Positions 11,510 to 23,300 of a stretch of 64,000 bases of DNA are shown here, piece by piece (positions within the stretch are counted from its first letter, which is position 1; the number at the start of each line of letters is the position of its first letter). Location: the NCBI GenBank assembly GCA_934045905.1, contig OW203765.1, forward strand, positions 16,307,409 to 16,371,408. The letters are read 5' to 3'. This stretch comes from Leuctra nigra. Its lineage: Eukaryota > Arthropoda > Insecta > Plecoptera > Leuctridae. A program made the translations under genes and the position numbers. The notes beneath the pieces are model-generated. The model worked only from the letters and a program-made list of their open reading frames with translations, was not told where the DNA came from and did no database searches.

Positions 11510-11785
11510 TTTCTTGATAAATCACACTATTTTCACACTAAAAAGTGTAAATTTTCTATTATAAATATGAAACTGACAATCAGTGTAAATTTTGTCGGGA
11601 AAACACCATCCAGGCGAGTGACGTCATTTTTATCAACCAACAATGATGTTGCCATGGTTACAATAAAATATGACATCACTCGCCGGGATGGCGTTTTCCC
11701 GCCAAAATTTAAACTAATTTTTATTTTCATATTTATGAATGAAAGTTTACACTTTTTAGTATGAAAAAATTGTGATTTACCAACA
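11510..11785. mobile_element. Palindromic MITE of about 270 bp
   Basis: Arms such as CACTAAAAAGTGTAAATTTTC and TTTACACTTTTTAGTATG, and GGGAAAACACCATCC against GGATGGCGTTTTCCC, pair around a centre with TTGCCATGGTTAC. The ORFs reading across it on both strands are by-products of the palindrome. Confidence 0.8.
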
Positions 11786-12022
11786 AATAAATGTCTTGTT
11801 ATTTTGAAATATTGGATTTTAACCGCATTAAAAATCTTGTACATATTCCCTATTGACGCAATGGCAACGCAATAGGGAAGTCTCATGAAATTTTCTTCTA
11901 GTAAATTTCTGTAAATAAACACAAATAATAATGACAAATACACTTATTACCTGTGAAATCTTAACTTTTCATTCATAAAAATCGAGTTCAAATATCATAT
12001 GATTTTTGGCGGGAAAAACGGC

Positions 12023-14630
12023 CTTTAACAAGGGTCCATGTAGTTGGCCCCCCCTTTTTGGAAATTTGCCCCCAAAACTATTGCAATCGTTTGTGCTACG
12101 TTTGTCCTGGTTTGTGCAATCAAAATTTTCGTTTGTGCAACCCTCGAAATACCTTACTTTGAGGGGTGTGAAAATTTTGACACCAGCCCCCCCTTTTTGA
12201 ATTTTTGCCCATTTTTCCATCGCAATCGTTTGTGCTACGTTTGTGCTGGTTTGTGCAGTAAAAATTTTCGTTTGTGCAACTCTCCTACATGCCCAAATCA
12301 CATAATCAAAATTTGGCACCAGCCCCCCCTTTTTGGATGTGTTCCCATTTTTCTATCGCAATCGTTTGTGCTATGTTTGTGCTGGTTTGTGCAGTCAAAA
12401 TTTTCGTTTGTGCAACTCTCCTTCATGCCCAAATCACATAAACAAAATTTTGCACCAGCCCCCCTTTTTGGATTTGTGCCCATTTTTCTATCGCAATCGT
12501 TTGTGCTGGTTTGTGCAGTAAACATTTTCGTTTGTGCAACTCTCCTTCATGCCCAAATCACATAATCAAAATTTGGCACCAGTCTGCCCCCCTTCAACCT
12601 TTGGATTTTTGCCCATTTTTCTATAGCAATCGTTTGTACTGGTTGGTGCAGTTCAAGTTTTCGTTTCTTCACCTACTTATACTATTTTTGTGTATCGTAC
12701 ACATAGTAAAGACCATGTTCAAGAACTAAGCGCCCTTTAAAAACATATTTCATGCCATATATTTAAGACAAATAGATATTCATTTTTACTTACTAATGAA
12801 CCTATTTGCAACAAATGGTATACATATATCCCGTAAATTTAAAAAGATATTATTTTCTGTTTTATTTTCTTGCAATCGATCGTTTTTCTTTTTCTATGAA
12901 TTAATCAAAGTCTATTTGTCTCGTGTTTAAAAAACGTTTACTTTAATGAAAGTATGTTTTTATTTTACTTTAAATAGCCATTTCTCTCGGTGTACTTACC
13001 GACTTTCTGAAACTGGTCTGACGGTGTTTTAAGACCCCAGTTGTAATTTTGTTTTGAATGGTCTAACAAAAGTCACGGACTCGATTACTCTATAAGAACT
13101 TCAACATTATACTTGAAGTTGAGTTTACGGCGCCCCGCATTGTATTGTTATTGTACGGCGCCTAGCGTCGTAATGAGTGGAGTAAACGATAGTTTTAACG
13201 GTACTTACCGGTACTAACGAAGCACTAACGAATTGCTAACTCCAAATTTTGATTTGAACCAACTTCACGCACGCGGCTTAGTCCCCATATTGAGGGTCAA
13301 GCTTGACCCAAAAACCTAAAACGTCAATAATTCGAAATGCACTAATCTCATGAGCAAATACGTAATTTGATTATTTAGGGGTGCTCATAGAAATAATGTA
13401 AAAGTATGATAAAAATCATGAACTTACCACCCCCCCCCCCCCCTCAACCACAGGCAATTACAACGTCAATAAATAAGCACTCAATTGGTAGAAAATTCTT
13501 TCGTTTTATATCAAACTTTGGTTTTACTTATCAGTGTAATTTATGGTGGCATGTTCTGTCTTCTACTATGTCTCTTCGGTTTTTAGAATTGAGCACTAAT
13601 ATCCACCTACTTTGAAAACATTCCGCAAAAAGGGCGCTTAGTTCTTGAATATGGTCTTAACTGTGTAAACGATACACCAAAATCGTATAAGTTGGTGAAG
13701 AAACGAAAATTTTGACTGCACCAACCACCACAAACGATTGCCATAGAAAAATGGGCAAAAATCCAAAGGGGAAAGGAGGGGAGACTGGTGCAAAATTTTG
13801 ATCATGTGATTTGGGCATGAAGGAGAGTTGCACAAACGAAAATTTTGACTGCACAAACCAGGACAAACGTAGCACAAACGATTGCGATAGAAAAATGGGC
13901 ATAAACCCCAAATTGGGGGCTGGTCCAAATTTTGATTTTGCGATTGGGCACGAAGGAGAGTTGCACAAACGAAAATTTTGACTGCACAAACCAGCACAAA
14001 CATAGCACAAACGATTGTGATAGTAATATGGGCACAAATCCAAAAAGGGGGGGGGGGGCTGGTGCCAAATCTTGATTATGTGATTTGGGCATGAAGGAGA
14101 GTTGCACAAACGAAACTTTTGACTGCACAAACCAGCACAAACGTAGCACAAACGATTGCGATGGAAAAATGGGCACAAATCCAAAAAGGGGGGGCTGGTG
14201 CCAAATTTTGATTATGTGATTTGGGCATGAAGGAGAGTTGCACAAACGAAAGTTTTTACTGCACAAACCAGCACAAACGTAGCACAAACGATTGCGATGG
14301 AAAAATGGGCACAAATCCAAAAAGGGGGGGCTGGTGCCAAATTTTGATTATGTGATTTGGGCATGAAGGAGAGTTGCACAAACGAAAATTTTTACTGCAC
14401 AAACCAGCACAAACGTAGCACAAACGATTGCGATGGAAAAATTAGCAAAAATTTAAAAAGGGGGGGCTGGTGTCAAAATTTTTACACCCCTCAAAGTAAG
14501 GTATTTCGAGGGTTGCACAAACGAAAATTTTGATTGCACAAACCAGCACAAACGTAGCACAAACTATTGCAATAGTTTTGGGGGCAAATTTCCAAAAAGG
14601 GGGGGCCAACTACATGGACCCCTTTAACAA
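12023..14630. mobile_element. Foldback (FB-like) transposon with tandem-repeat arms and 9-bp target duplication
   Basis: The element is 12032-14621. It begins GGGTCCATGTAGTTGGCC and ends GGCCAACTACATGGACCC, flanked on both sides by CTTTAACAA (12023-12031 and 14622-14630). Each arm is a tandem array of a unit of about 138 bp (words GCAATCGTTTGTGCTACG, TTGTGCAACTCTCCTTCATG). The left arm runs about 12040-12725 and the right arm, inverted, about 13625-14610. The 900 bp AT-rich middle shows no transposase. Long arms of internal repeats plus 9-bp duplications are the structure of Drosophila FB-type elements. ORFs in the arms (VCAGLCSQNFRLCNSPSCPN repeats) are artefacts. Confidence 0.88.
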
Positions 14631-15027
14631 GAATCTGAACTGTGATGTCATTTCCAAGTCTTGAACATTGTATTGATATGGGGATTCCCTTGTTGCCATG
14701 GCAATATAGCAAACTGTGATGTCATTGCCAATTTTCCTGTTTTTAAATGAGAGGAGATCAATCAAACTTTGTAAATTAATTACATGAGAACTATTCGTCC
14801 AACAACAAAAATAATACCACATCTGTGTTCAGCAACATCTCAACTTTCATAAAATAAATATTATTCTGAATTCTAATCTTCACTTCATACTTGGGTGAAA
14901 CTTTGATAGGATGTTCACATGACCAGTTTGATTGTATATTATTAGTAGCACTTTTTCATTTTTGCTTCGTGCATTGTTAATTAGGCGCCGGTTATTCAAC
15001 AAAACCGCTCAAAACCATAAAATGTCT
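14631..15027. other. Intergenic flank of the foldback element
   Basis: No gene. Duplicated AACTGTGATGTCATT words at about 14639 and 14713 and a TTGCCATGGCAA palindrome suggest the foldback element landed in an older MITE. Confidence 0.45.
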
Positions 15028-15034
15028 GATACGA

Positions 15035-15312
15035 TTGGAGACCAAACCCGTTAACCAATTGATCTGCAATTTTAATCATGATTAGGAAAGACAATCATAG
15101 GGTTATCCCTTGGAACATTTTAAAAATTAAATTTCATACGGCACCCAGGGAGACAAGAAAATATACAACTTTAAATCAAATAACAACTAGTTACTAATTA
15201 AAAAAGCAAAAAATACAAAATTTACCAAGTGATAACACTAAGGTTGTCTTTTATCTAATCATGATGAAAATTTCAAATCATTTCGTCAACCCATTTGGTC
15301 TCCAATCGTATC
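15035..15312. mobile_element. Inverted-repeat MITE
   Basis: TACGATTGGAGACCAAACCC at the left pairs with AACCCATTTGGTCTCCAATCGTA at the right, and CATGATTAGGAAAGACAA with a matching inner segment. About 280 bp, non-coding. Confidence 0.7.
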
Positions 15313-15527
15313 CAAAAAAGTGCCTACAACAAGCGGCAAAATCGCTCGCGCTTGCAGCACCTTAAAGAATAGTGTGTTATCATTCTTATACCCAACTCCA
15401 AGGGCCAAATATTTCGAAAAACATTGGAGATAATCTCCTTAAGTTCGTGATAGCATTTGAACAGTTCAACTTATGAAAATGTAAAAAATATGAGCGTTAG
15501 CTAATTTTTTACTCGACATTATCAATA

Positions 15528-15980
15528 CTAGGAAAACGCTCAGTGTAACGCGTTGATGAGCGAGCACGGGTACGTGCAAATTCTCGAACCAGATTGCATA
15601 CACAACGCACAGAAAACATATATACATCTATATCGAATTGAAATATGATCCACTCAATCAACATAAAAGTATATGTTTTCCATTGAAATTTTAAAATAGC
15701 ATCTAAACACTCTTTTTACCAAAACATATTTAGTTGCTGCGGAAAAACATTCATTTGGATACTTCATCTCTGACAGCTATTAAAAATGGCAATAAGTTCA
15801 TACGTTCTTAACTGATTAGGATGAAAATGTGTAAAATAAGAGACAATGTTGGTCTTAATGACCATGCAAAATATGAGTTTGATCAGATTTATCGAAGACC
15901 ATTTTCATTTTTCAACCTATCAGATGATATTCAAGAAAACAGAGTACCGTGCCAAGAGCCAAGAGGAGTCGCTCGCTGAA
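15528..15980 (-). mobile_element. Helitron-like element, short copy
   Basis: Begins A|CTAGGAAAACGCTCAGTGTA (the 3' terminus in reverse) with the hairpin GAGCG/CGCTC, and ends near GAGTCGCTCGCTGAA. It lacks roughly half of the interior. Confidence 0.65.
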
Positions 15981-16732
15981 TAATAGCTTGCATGGTTCAA
16001 AAGTTAGAGCGATATTTAGGTACATCTCCAATATTAAACCAATAGCTCAGGTGTAAGATCTCTCGCCCGGCAAGAGTCCAGGTTTGGTCACTTATCTGTA
16101 GCAACCAAATACTCATGACGTACAAGCAGTTAATTCATGTTCAATTACCTCCAACTCCATGCGTCTTAATTTAGCTACACATGAATTAAGTTGTCTTTTA
16201 CCTCTTTCATTATTCATAAATTCTTAATTGTTACAAACCCTAACCTTGCCAACATTCGAGGACGGATGTCGATAATGTAGTCGACTGCCTTTCCGGTCAT
16301 GCTCAACAGGTGTTTCATTCATATTTCATATCTTCAGCTGCAGCAAAAACTCACTAACAACATTTTTAAAGACGCCAGCTTCTATCAGAATGATAGGCGC
16401 TAGAGGAACGATTCCTGATTTATTTTATTATTTTTGTAAAAGTTAAGATAAGACTGATGGTTTTGTAGTAGTTGGTTTGGTTTTGGTTTTTAATTTCATT
16501 TGCTGTCATTTTCTATTAGTTTTAATCGCTATTGTTTTCATTGTGGTAGGATAATTTCTTAATTTTATCTTTCAGATTTATAATAATTTTTTTTTATTAT
16601 CACATTTATTTACATAAAAATTTTATTCCACACTAGGTAGAGTACATTTTTTTATAGGCTACATACATTTAGTAATGCCGGCTTGCCAGGCCTGTCACAT
16701 TTGTCTTCCTTCTCCTCCTCTTCCCCTCCTTC
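15981..16732. other. Intergenic, nothing recognised
   Basis: AT-rich, without gene, tRNA or clear repeat boundary. Confidence 0.5.
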
Positions 16733-16983
16733 TTTTTTTCTTCTTTCTTCTTCTTCTTCTTCTTCTTCTTCTTCTTCTTCTTCTTCTTCTTCTTCTTCTT
16801 CTTCTTCTTCTTCTTCTTCTTCTTCTTCTTCTTCTTCTTCTTCTTCTTCTTCTTCTTCTTCTTCTTCTTCTTCTTCTTCTTCTTCTTCTTCTTCTTCTTC
16901 TTCTTCTTCTTCTTCTTCTTCTTCTTCTTCTTCTTCTTCTTCTTCTTCTTCTTCTTCTTCTTCTTCTTCTTCTTCTTCTTCTT

Positions 16984-17012
<29 letters not shown>
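16733..17012. repeat. (TTC/GAA)n microsatellite, about 270 bp
   Basis: An almost uninterrupted CTT repeat from about 16742 to 17011. It abuts the 3' end of a minus-strand LINE and is probably the element's expanded tail. Poly-Ser, poly-Leu and poly-Lys ORFs over it are not genes. Confidence 0.95.
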
Positions 17013-17014
<2 letters not shown>

Positions 17015-17845
17015 TTTTTCTTCTTCCCCTCCGTCCTCTTCTTCTTCATCCTTATCCTCTTCTACTACCTCCACTTTTGTAACTATTTGTTCCCATAATT
17101 CTTGATTTTCCCACAAATGTTTCCTTTCAACTTCTTCCCATCTTTCATCTCGTTCCTCAACATCTCTTTTCACCTGTTCAATCCATCTATCTCTTGGCCT
17201 CCCAACTTTTCTTTTTCCTTCCACATTCTTTCCAAATTCACGTTTGGCTCTTCTACTGTCTTTCATTCTCTTAAGTTTACCAAACCACCTCAGTCTTTCT
17301 CGCCCAATTTTGAACCCAACACTCTCCACACCCATCTTCTTCCTTATCACCATACTTCTTACATGTTCCTTCATCGATATATTTGCCATTCCTCTCACGA
17401 ACTTCATCTCTTCTGCTTGTACCATACTCTCCTCCTTCCATCCCAAATTCCACGTCACCGCACCATAACATAAAATAGGTAGAACATATTGCTTGTATAA
17501 AACTAATTTAAATTTAAGTGGTAAATCCCTATTCCATACTAATTTTTTAACTTTTTGATAAAACCCGTCTGCTTTCTGTATTCTACTTTTAACTTCTTTC
17601 AAACACTTTCCGTCTTTTGTAACCAAGCTTCCTAAATAACTAAAATCTTCGACATGTTTAATATCTTTTCCACCCAATTTCAAACCACTTCTTACAAGCC
17701 CATTTCTCTTCTTCTCCAAAACCAAATATTCACTCTTCTCACTACTAAGCTTCATTCCATAACGTTCTATCACTTCGTTCCACACATCCACACTTAAAAG
17801 TTGCTTAAACATTTCATTGTTCTTTAGTATTATGTGTTTTTTCAA
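17013..17845 (-). pseudogene. LINE reverse transcriptase, C-terminal fragment (5' truncated)
   Basis: A minus-strand reading frame of about 275 codons shows the end of a non-LTR retrotransposon polymerase: KLSSEKSEYLVL, DFSYLGSLVTKDGKC (thumb region), LYKQYVLPILCYGAVTW, RLRWFGKLKRM and GRPRDRWIEQV. These are typical of RTE/CR1-like elements of insects. The catalytic YxDD region and the endonuclease are absent, so it is a dead-on-arrival 5'-truncated insertion. The C-terminus becomes Glu-rich (VVEEDKDEEEED) and runs into the GAA microsatellite. The clade is uncertain. Confidence 0.85.
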
Positions 17846-17973
17846 TTTTTTTGTTCAGTACAAACAGATAATAAATAATAATAATGCCGATGAAATTGGA
17901 ATGTTTTTTGGGGCCATTCAATTTTTTCTTAATTTCCCTCAGTCGGGTAGGAATTGCTAGGAAAGTTCTCTAC

Positions 17974-17974
17974 T

Positions 17975-18024
<50 letters not shown>
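17974..18024. repeat. (ATC)n microsatellite
   Basis: About 16 perfect CAT repeats; a shorter GAT run follows at 18148-18175. Confidence 0.95.
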
Positions 18025-18026
<2 letters not shown>

Positions 18027-18335
18027 TTTATATTATATGTAAACAGGCGAGAAAGGAACGAAATTTGACATATCGCCATTATGTATTTGTAATATTTTAA
18101 GTAATGATTAACGTCGCACTGTTCTACAACTAGTATGGCTACGAATGATGATGAAGAAGATGATGATGATGATGATTATAGGATGATTAACTATGAGGAG
18201 CATAGTTCTAAAACGCACTAAGTCAATAATGTACATTTTTCTCATAGAGATAGAAACACATGAACAGTAACAATTGGTTCATCCAAAATCATACTCATAC
18301 TGGTGAAAATCATTATAATTCCAAATAAACGGTAC

Positions 18336-18571
18336 AGGGGAAGAACGCTATAAGTCCATTTTCTGAAAAAATACTTTTAAGTGTCTTCTTGCAGTGATTG
18401 TTATGAGCTTTCAGAATATTCCCTCGGTTTTTAGAAAATATGGCTACGAAGTCTTGGAAAAAGCAATTGAAATATCGATCTAGTGGAAGATAGATACAAG
18501 TTTCAACATAAAAACTTCGTGTATCTCAGTTTCATCCGAATGTGTCTTAGAGCGTTCTTCCCCTATAGTCT
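18336..18571. mobile_element. MITE with TA target, about 230 bp
   Basis: TA|CAGGGGAAGAACGCTATAAG at the left, CTTAGAGCGTTCTTCCCCTA|TA at the right: inverted ends with a TA dinucleotide outside, as in Tc1/mariner-type elements. Confidence 0.7.
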
Positions 18572-20298
18572 GTACCCTTCAACTGTAATTAATTGTGTAA
18601 ACACAAATTCCTTTATCACTGCAATGCTAAAATTGATAGAAAATTGCGGATATCTCGGTTTGATATTTATAGACATAAAGCGATTTGAAACTTTTCTCCT
18701 CATGTTGAAGAAGAATATAGGATAGACGATGGGGAGGAGGCGATCGTGTCCTATAGTAGTAAACCTCCCAATCATTTACCCTTCAAATCATGGCTATGTA
18801 ATCGAACCCTGACCTGATAATCACCTTAATCCCCCCCCCCCCCCCCAATGCACATGTCATAACATTCATTAATCGAATTAAAAGATATTCTACTAATCCA
18901 TTATTGATTTTTCGTAAACTTGACTCTTAGTCTAATCAGTAATTTGACGAAGTTACTACATACCGTTTGATAAACCTTTTGATGAAATCTCGCCTAAAAA
19001 AATAATACATTAATAAACCAGGGATTTGCCGGAAGAAGGGATTAGTAAAGTTAGAAGACTTATCTAGAAAATATAGTGTAATTGTTTTATAACCATTGAA
19101 CAATGAGAATAGAATACTGGGAAAACAAGCGATATCGTAACGAACTTTATTTTTAGTGTGTTCTGATCGAAATTTCTCCGGTATTTTGAAAAATTTTCTC
19201 AATAAAAATAGTATTTGGAGCGATTTTGGAATCATTTTACTTCATGTAAGCTAAAAATGTGCGATATGCGATAGATATTCTTACGGAAGAATAACCAAAT
19301 GGAATCATTATTTCAGTATGAATATTGTACTTTTCAACAAACGTGCGCGAGTTCCAAATAGGAAATTTCAGTTCAGTTTGTTTTGAAAAACGCATAGAAA
19401 CGATTTAAATCCAACAGAAATTTGATTCATTCCCAAGGCGTATGACCAAGATACGACTTCGGACCATAGAGCTGGAAGGCCCGTCCAAAAAAGCATGACA
19501 CGTATTTCTCGTTATGATATGATCGCGATACTAATAGGGAAGTGTATTACATTATCGTAAAATGAACTTAGAAATGCTAATATTTTTGTTGTGAGATGTT
19601 CAGTTTTCAAGAAATCTATTTATAAAATATGATACTGTTCTTCTAATTTTGAAACAGTCAAATTTTAATGACAGATTTCTTGCTATTGCTAGGCAACAAA
19701 GTCATCACCATGGTAACACCATTGTTGGATACATAGAAATGATGTCACATTTCTGAAACATGACACATGCAATTTTTCTCGCCAAAATGTCAAATGAAAT
19801 TCTATTTGAATGTAGGTTTCTGTGTAAAACGTCCATGAAGTCAGGATGATAATCATATCACAATGAAAATGTAATTTTGATTTTCATGTTATAGCAGTGT
19901 TTGTCATTATTTTTTATTTGAATTTACAGATCTGCTGAAATTAATCTCTACACACTTCACCATTGCTGTATTGTATTGTGCTCTCCGTAAGATTGGTTAG
20001 TCCCCGCTGTGAAATCTCTGAATCATCAGTGCTCTAAACCTAGATGGCGACCTAGCTGATTAGACGTCAACAAACATGATTACCAAACTCTGTCATTGTC
20101 CTAGTTTATTGTTAGTACTGGGAATCACCTTATCAACAGATTACAGGCCTGTACGCAATTTTCTCAGCATTTCAGGTACACCGGTAGTTGATATCTTTTA
20201 GCGCAATGCATCTTATCTTTGATTGAACCCATTGTGATAAGTCAGTAAGGAGCAATCACTTCAGTTTCTGATTTGTTTGAAAGAAGTTATCTTCAAAA
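18572..20298. other. Intergenic; upstream region of the WBP1-like gene
   Basis: No gene seen. A poly-C run is at about 18830-18846. A possible arthropod initiator, TCAGT, occurs at about 20243 and another at about 20263, 35-55 bp before the start codon; weak evidence on its own. Confidence 0.4.
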
Positions 20299-20353
20299 TG
20301 ATGCTTGGGATCTTGTTGGTGTTAGCGGCTTGCTGTGTCAAAGATATCATGGG
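20299..20353 (+). CDS. WBP1-like exon 1 (signal peptide)
   Basis: ATGATG start, an 18-codon hydrophobic leader, donor ATGG|GTAAGT in phase 1. The first ATG is taken as the start; the second, 3 bp on, would serve as well. Confidence 0.8.
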
Positions 20354-23300
20354 TAAGTTTTACAATTTTAATTAATTTCAGTCTAAATTTGAAACATTTT
20401 GCTGGAACTCTTCTTTTTCTTTTCGCATTACAGGCCAAATGAAGTAACGGATGAGTCAAACATTTTCACAATGGTTTTATTATCCTAGCTATTAAGGTCT
20501 CAAAGTTTTATCGGCAACTGCTGTATATTTTTCTCTCCTTTACTGATGGAAAATCTGAAATAAATATTACGGTGTAAAACACATTTTATAAACGTCTTGT
20601 TTCCATGCATTTCGAGCACCATTTAATTATTTTCAACAAATTCCAAAATATTTATTTTTTGAAATTACCAGCATTACCTTTCTCCAACATTTCATCTATA
20701 TTAAAGTATAAAAGAATCGTAAAATGTCTCAATTTATGGCTTTCCGAGAATGAACAAAACTTAAACACAGGAGGTAGCCTGTAGGTATTCATGCTTTGCA
20801 CGTGACGTCATCTCATTGTTGCGCGGCCATTTTGGGGATACATGTCAGAACGGCTGTCAATCTGTTTTTCAGTACTTTTTGATATTATTTATGGTTTACC
20901 TGTGCAATTGTAAGCTGCAGAAGAAGTTCTTATAGGTATAAAACCACTTATTTACCAACTATCTTTGACTATAACCGATAATAATTAGTTTAAATCGAAT
21001 TGACAGCTATCACCAATATGGCCGAAAATATACTTTTTTACATTGTTGATGTAAAACAAAAGACGCACGTGCAAAGCATGAATAGGGAAATCATTTATAT
21101 AAAACAAAAAACAAAACACGCACGTGCAAAGCATGAATAGGGAAATCATTTAGTTTTTGGTTTATAACTTTTATACACACGTTGGTATTGTTTTCAATTT
21201 TTTTCCTAATAGAATGTCCAACTATTTATCTAGAAATCAGTTTTTTGAATAAACGTTAAACCTCAGTAAAATTCAAAACTCAAAAATAGCATGAAAATCG
21301 TAATGATTTTAATGACCTAGATAAGACTACATGTTAAAAATAGGAATTTAAAACAACAATATCTCAAAATCTATACACGAGAAGTTGTTCATATTTCACA
21401 GTATCGTGTAACTGAAAACAGTGCTTATTGATACCTCTGCCAAAAATCAGCTCATTTGGAAGATGCGACTTAACCATTCTCATCCAGCTGAGTGTCTGCA
21501 TTGCCATGTCTGTGACGTATGTTCCAGGGGAGAGCGTGTGCAGCGTGTCTGGTTCCATCACGTGGTACTGCGAATCAGGTGACTACTGCTGCGGAGACAC
21601 CACCTGCTGTAGCATTGGGTAAGCTTTTGGATGCAGTTTGGGAATACATTCAGCAAATGTTTTCATTTTGTATTTCTTTTCTTTCATTGCGAATGTTAAA
21701 AGTGATGCAAGAAATAATATCTTAGTAATTATAACGTGACCAAATAAAATTATTTATGAATCTGTTAAAGTAGGAAAATTATCCTTGACCAGGCCCTGAA
21801 GTTGCGAGATAGCTTAATTTTAGATCGGTGTTACGGAACAGGTATTGCTGAGATGGTAATGCTCTGAACTTGTATTCCGGAGGCCCGGGTTCGATTCCCG
21901 CGGTCGTCCTTCCTGACTGGGGTTTTTTCGTGGTTTTCCCTCTGTCGACAGGCAAATGCTGGGAAGGTACCCTACTAATAGGCCACGACCGCCTCCTTCC
22001 CACCTTCCATCCTTATCTACTCTTCACCATCATCTCCCAATCATCATCATAATCATTCATCCGTCGCTATTAGCCTCGCTGCAGAACAGTGCGACGTTAA
22101 ACCCCAATAAAAATATATAGATTGGTGTGCGTTCTTTCATATCAAGTTATTAGCGTACAGTCACCGAAAAAAAATTCTCGAAGATACTTGAATCATATGG
22201 CTATTATCTTTAAGGGTACATTCCTACAAAAAAATCTACCTATTGAGGATGCGTAACTAGGGATTTCAAGGGAGTGAGTAGATAGATCCCTGCGCCCTGC
22301 TGGATTTAACGTCCCATCCCAAGGACGATGTAACGCCTGTCGGAGACTGATAATAGGTGGAGCGGTGTCGTTACATTACCCAGTCTCTCTGGCCCAACGG
22401 CAGCAACTGGCAGGACAGAGTAGAATGGCCACCCATCCAACTGCTGACCGCTCTCAATGTTGCTTAACCTCGGTGATCTGACGAGAACCGAGGGATCCAT
22501 TACACCAGCCGTTGGGCGGGTGAATACTTTTGAATAAGTACTTATTAGCTTAATAACCTAGCTGATTCAGTTCTCTCTGTGTTCCAGCTACTTGGTGTTG
22601 TACATTGGACTGGGCTTGGTTTTCGTGGCCAGCCTCGTCGTCTGGTGTTGTCGGCGTCACAGAGCAAAGCAACAGCAAGCCGCGGTGCAACACGTGGTCA
22701 CCATGCAACCAGGTAGGCAGCCATCTTGGAACAGAACTGACCTAGTGCGATTTGTCCATTTTAAAGAGGGGAGAATAGGAAAACTAAAATCATGTGGAAT
22801 GTAAAACAGTTTAAGATAGTACATAACAAAGGATGCCCCAGGATATCTGGTCACTGGCGTAACTTCGATGTTGCAGCCACTGCGCCGGGGAGGGGGGGGG
22901 GGCGGATTTGGATTGAATAAAAGATAAAATGATGGTTATAATCGATAGTAATGAAAATATGATTGACTAAAACAACATTTGTGTTTAAATCGCGTGACAA
23001 TAAACTAAATTCTAGAGTGAAATTTTAAAATTTTAGGATCGGACCAGCATATTATTGTGAGGCCCACCCCCATACCCAAATCGGACCCTACAAAAATCCA
23101 CAGCATGTTACTTGATTTACAATTATTTAGAAAGCGTAATAAAATATTTAAAAATTAACATTTACTTTTTGGTAATAGGAAATTAAAAATGTTAGTAAAA
23201 AAATAATAATATAATATCTTATTATATAGGATATACGCAAATATACCTATTATTAGGAAATCTGCTGGATGCAGGGCCGGCTTTAGGCATAGGCGACGTA

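Noticed and set aside
13428..13443. Poly-C/poly-G runs (also about 18830, 22893, 23900, 27450, 28065, 32305, 33192, 56101, 56405) as regulatory G-quadruplexes
   Set aside because: They sit mostly in or at the edges of transposon remnants and are simple homopolymers; no positional link to the genes.
12006..14320. Repeated Cys-rich ORFs (LCYVCAGLCSQNFRLCNSPS)
   Set aside because: Looks like a Cys-rich secreted protein, but it is the tandem arm of a foldback transposon, present in inverted orientation on the other side; frames shift between units.
16669..17105. Poly-Lys, poly-Leu and poly-Ser ORFs
   Set aside because: Translation of the GAA/TTC microsatellite.
22288..22516. A functional 5S rRNA gene
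   Set aside because: Too diverged from 5S outside the internal promoter boxes, and it has a SINE-like tail.
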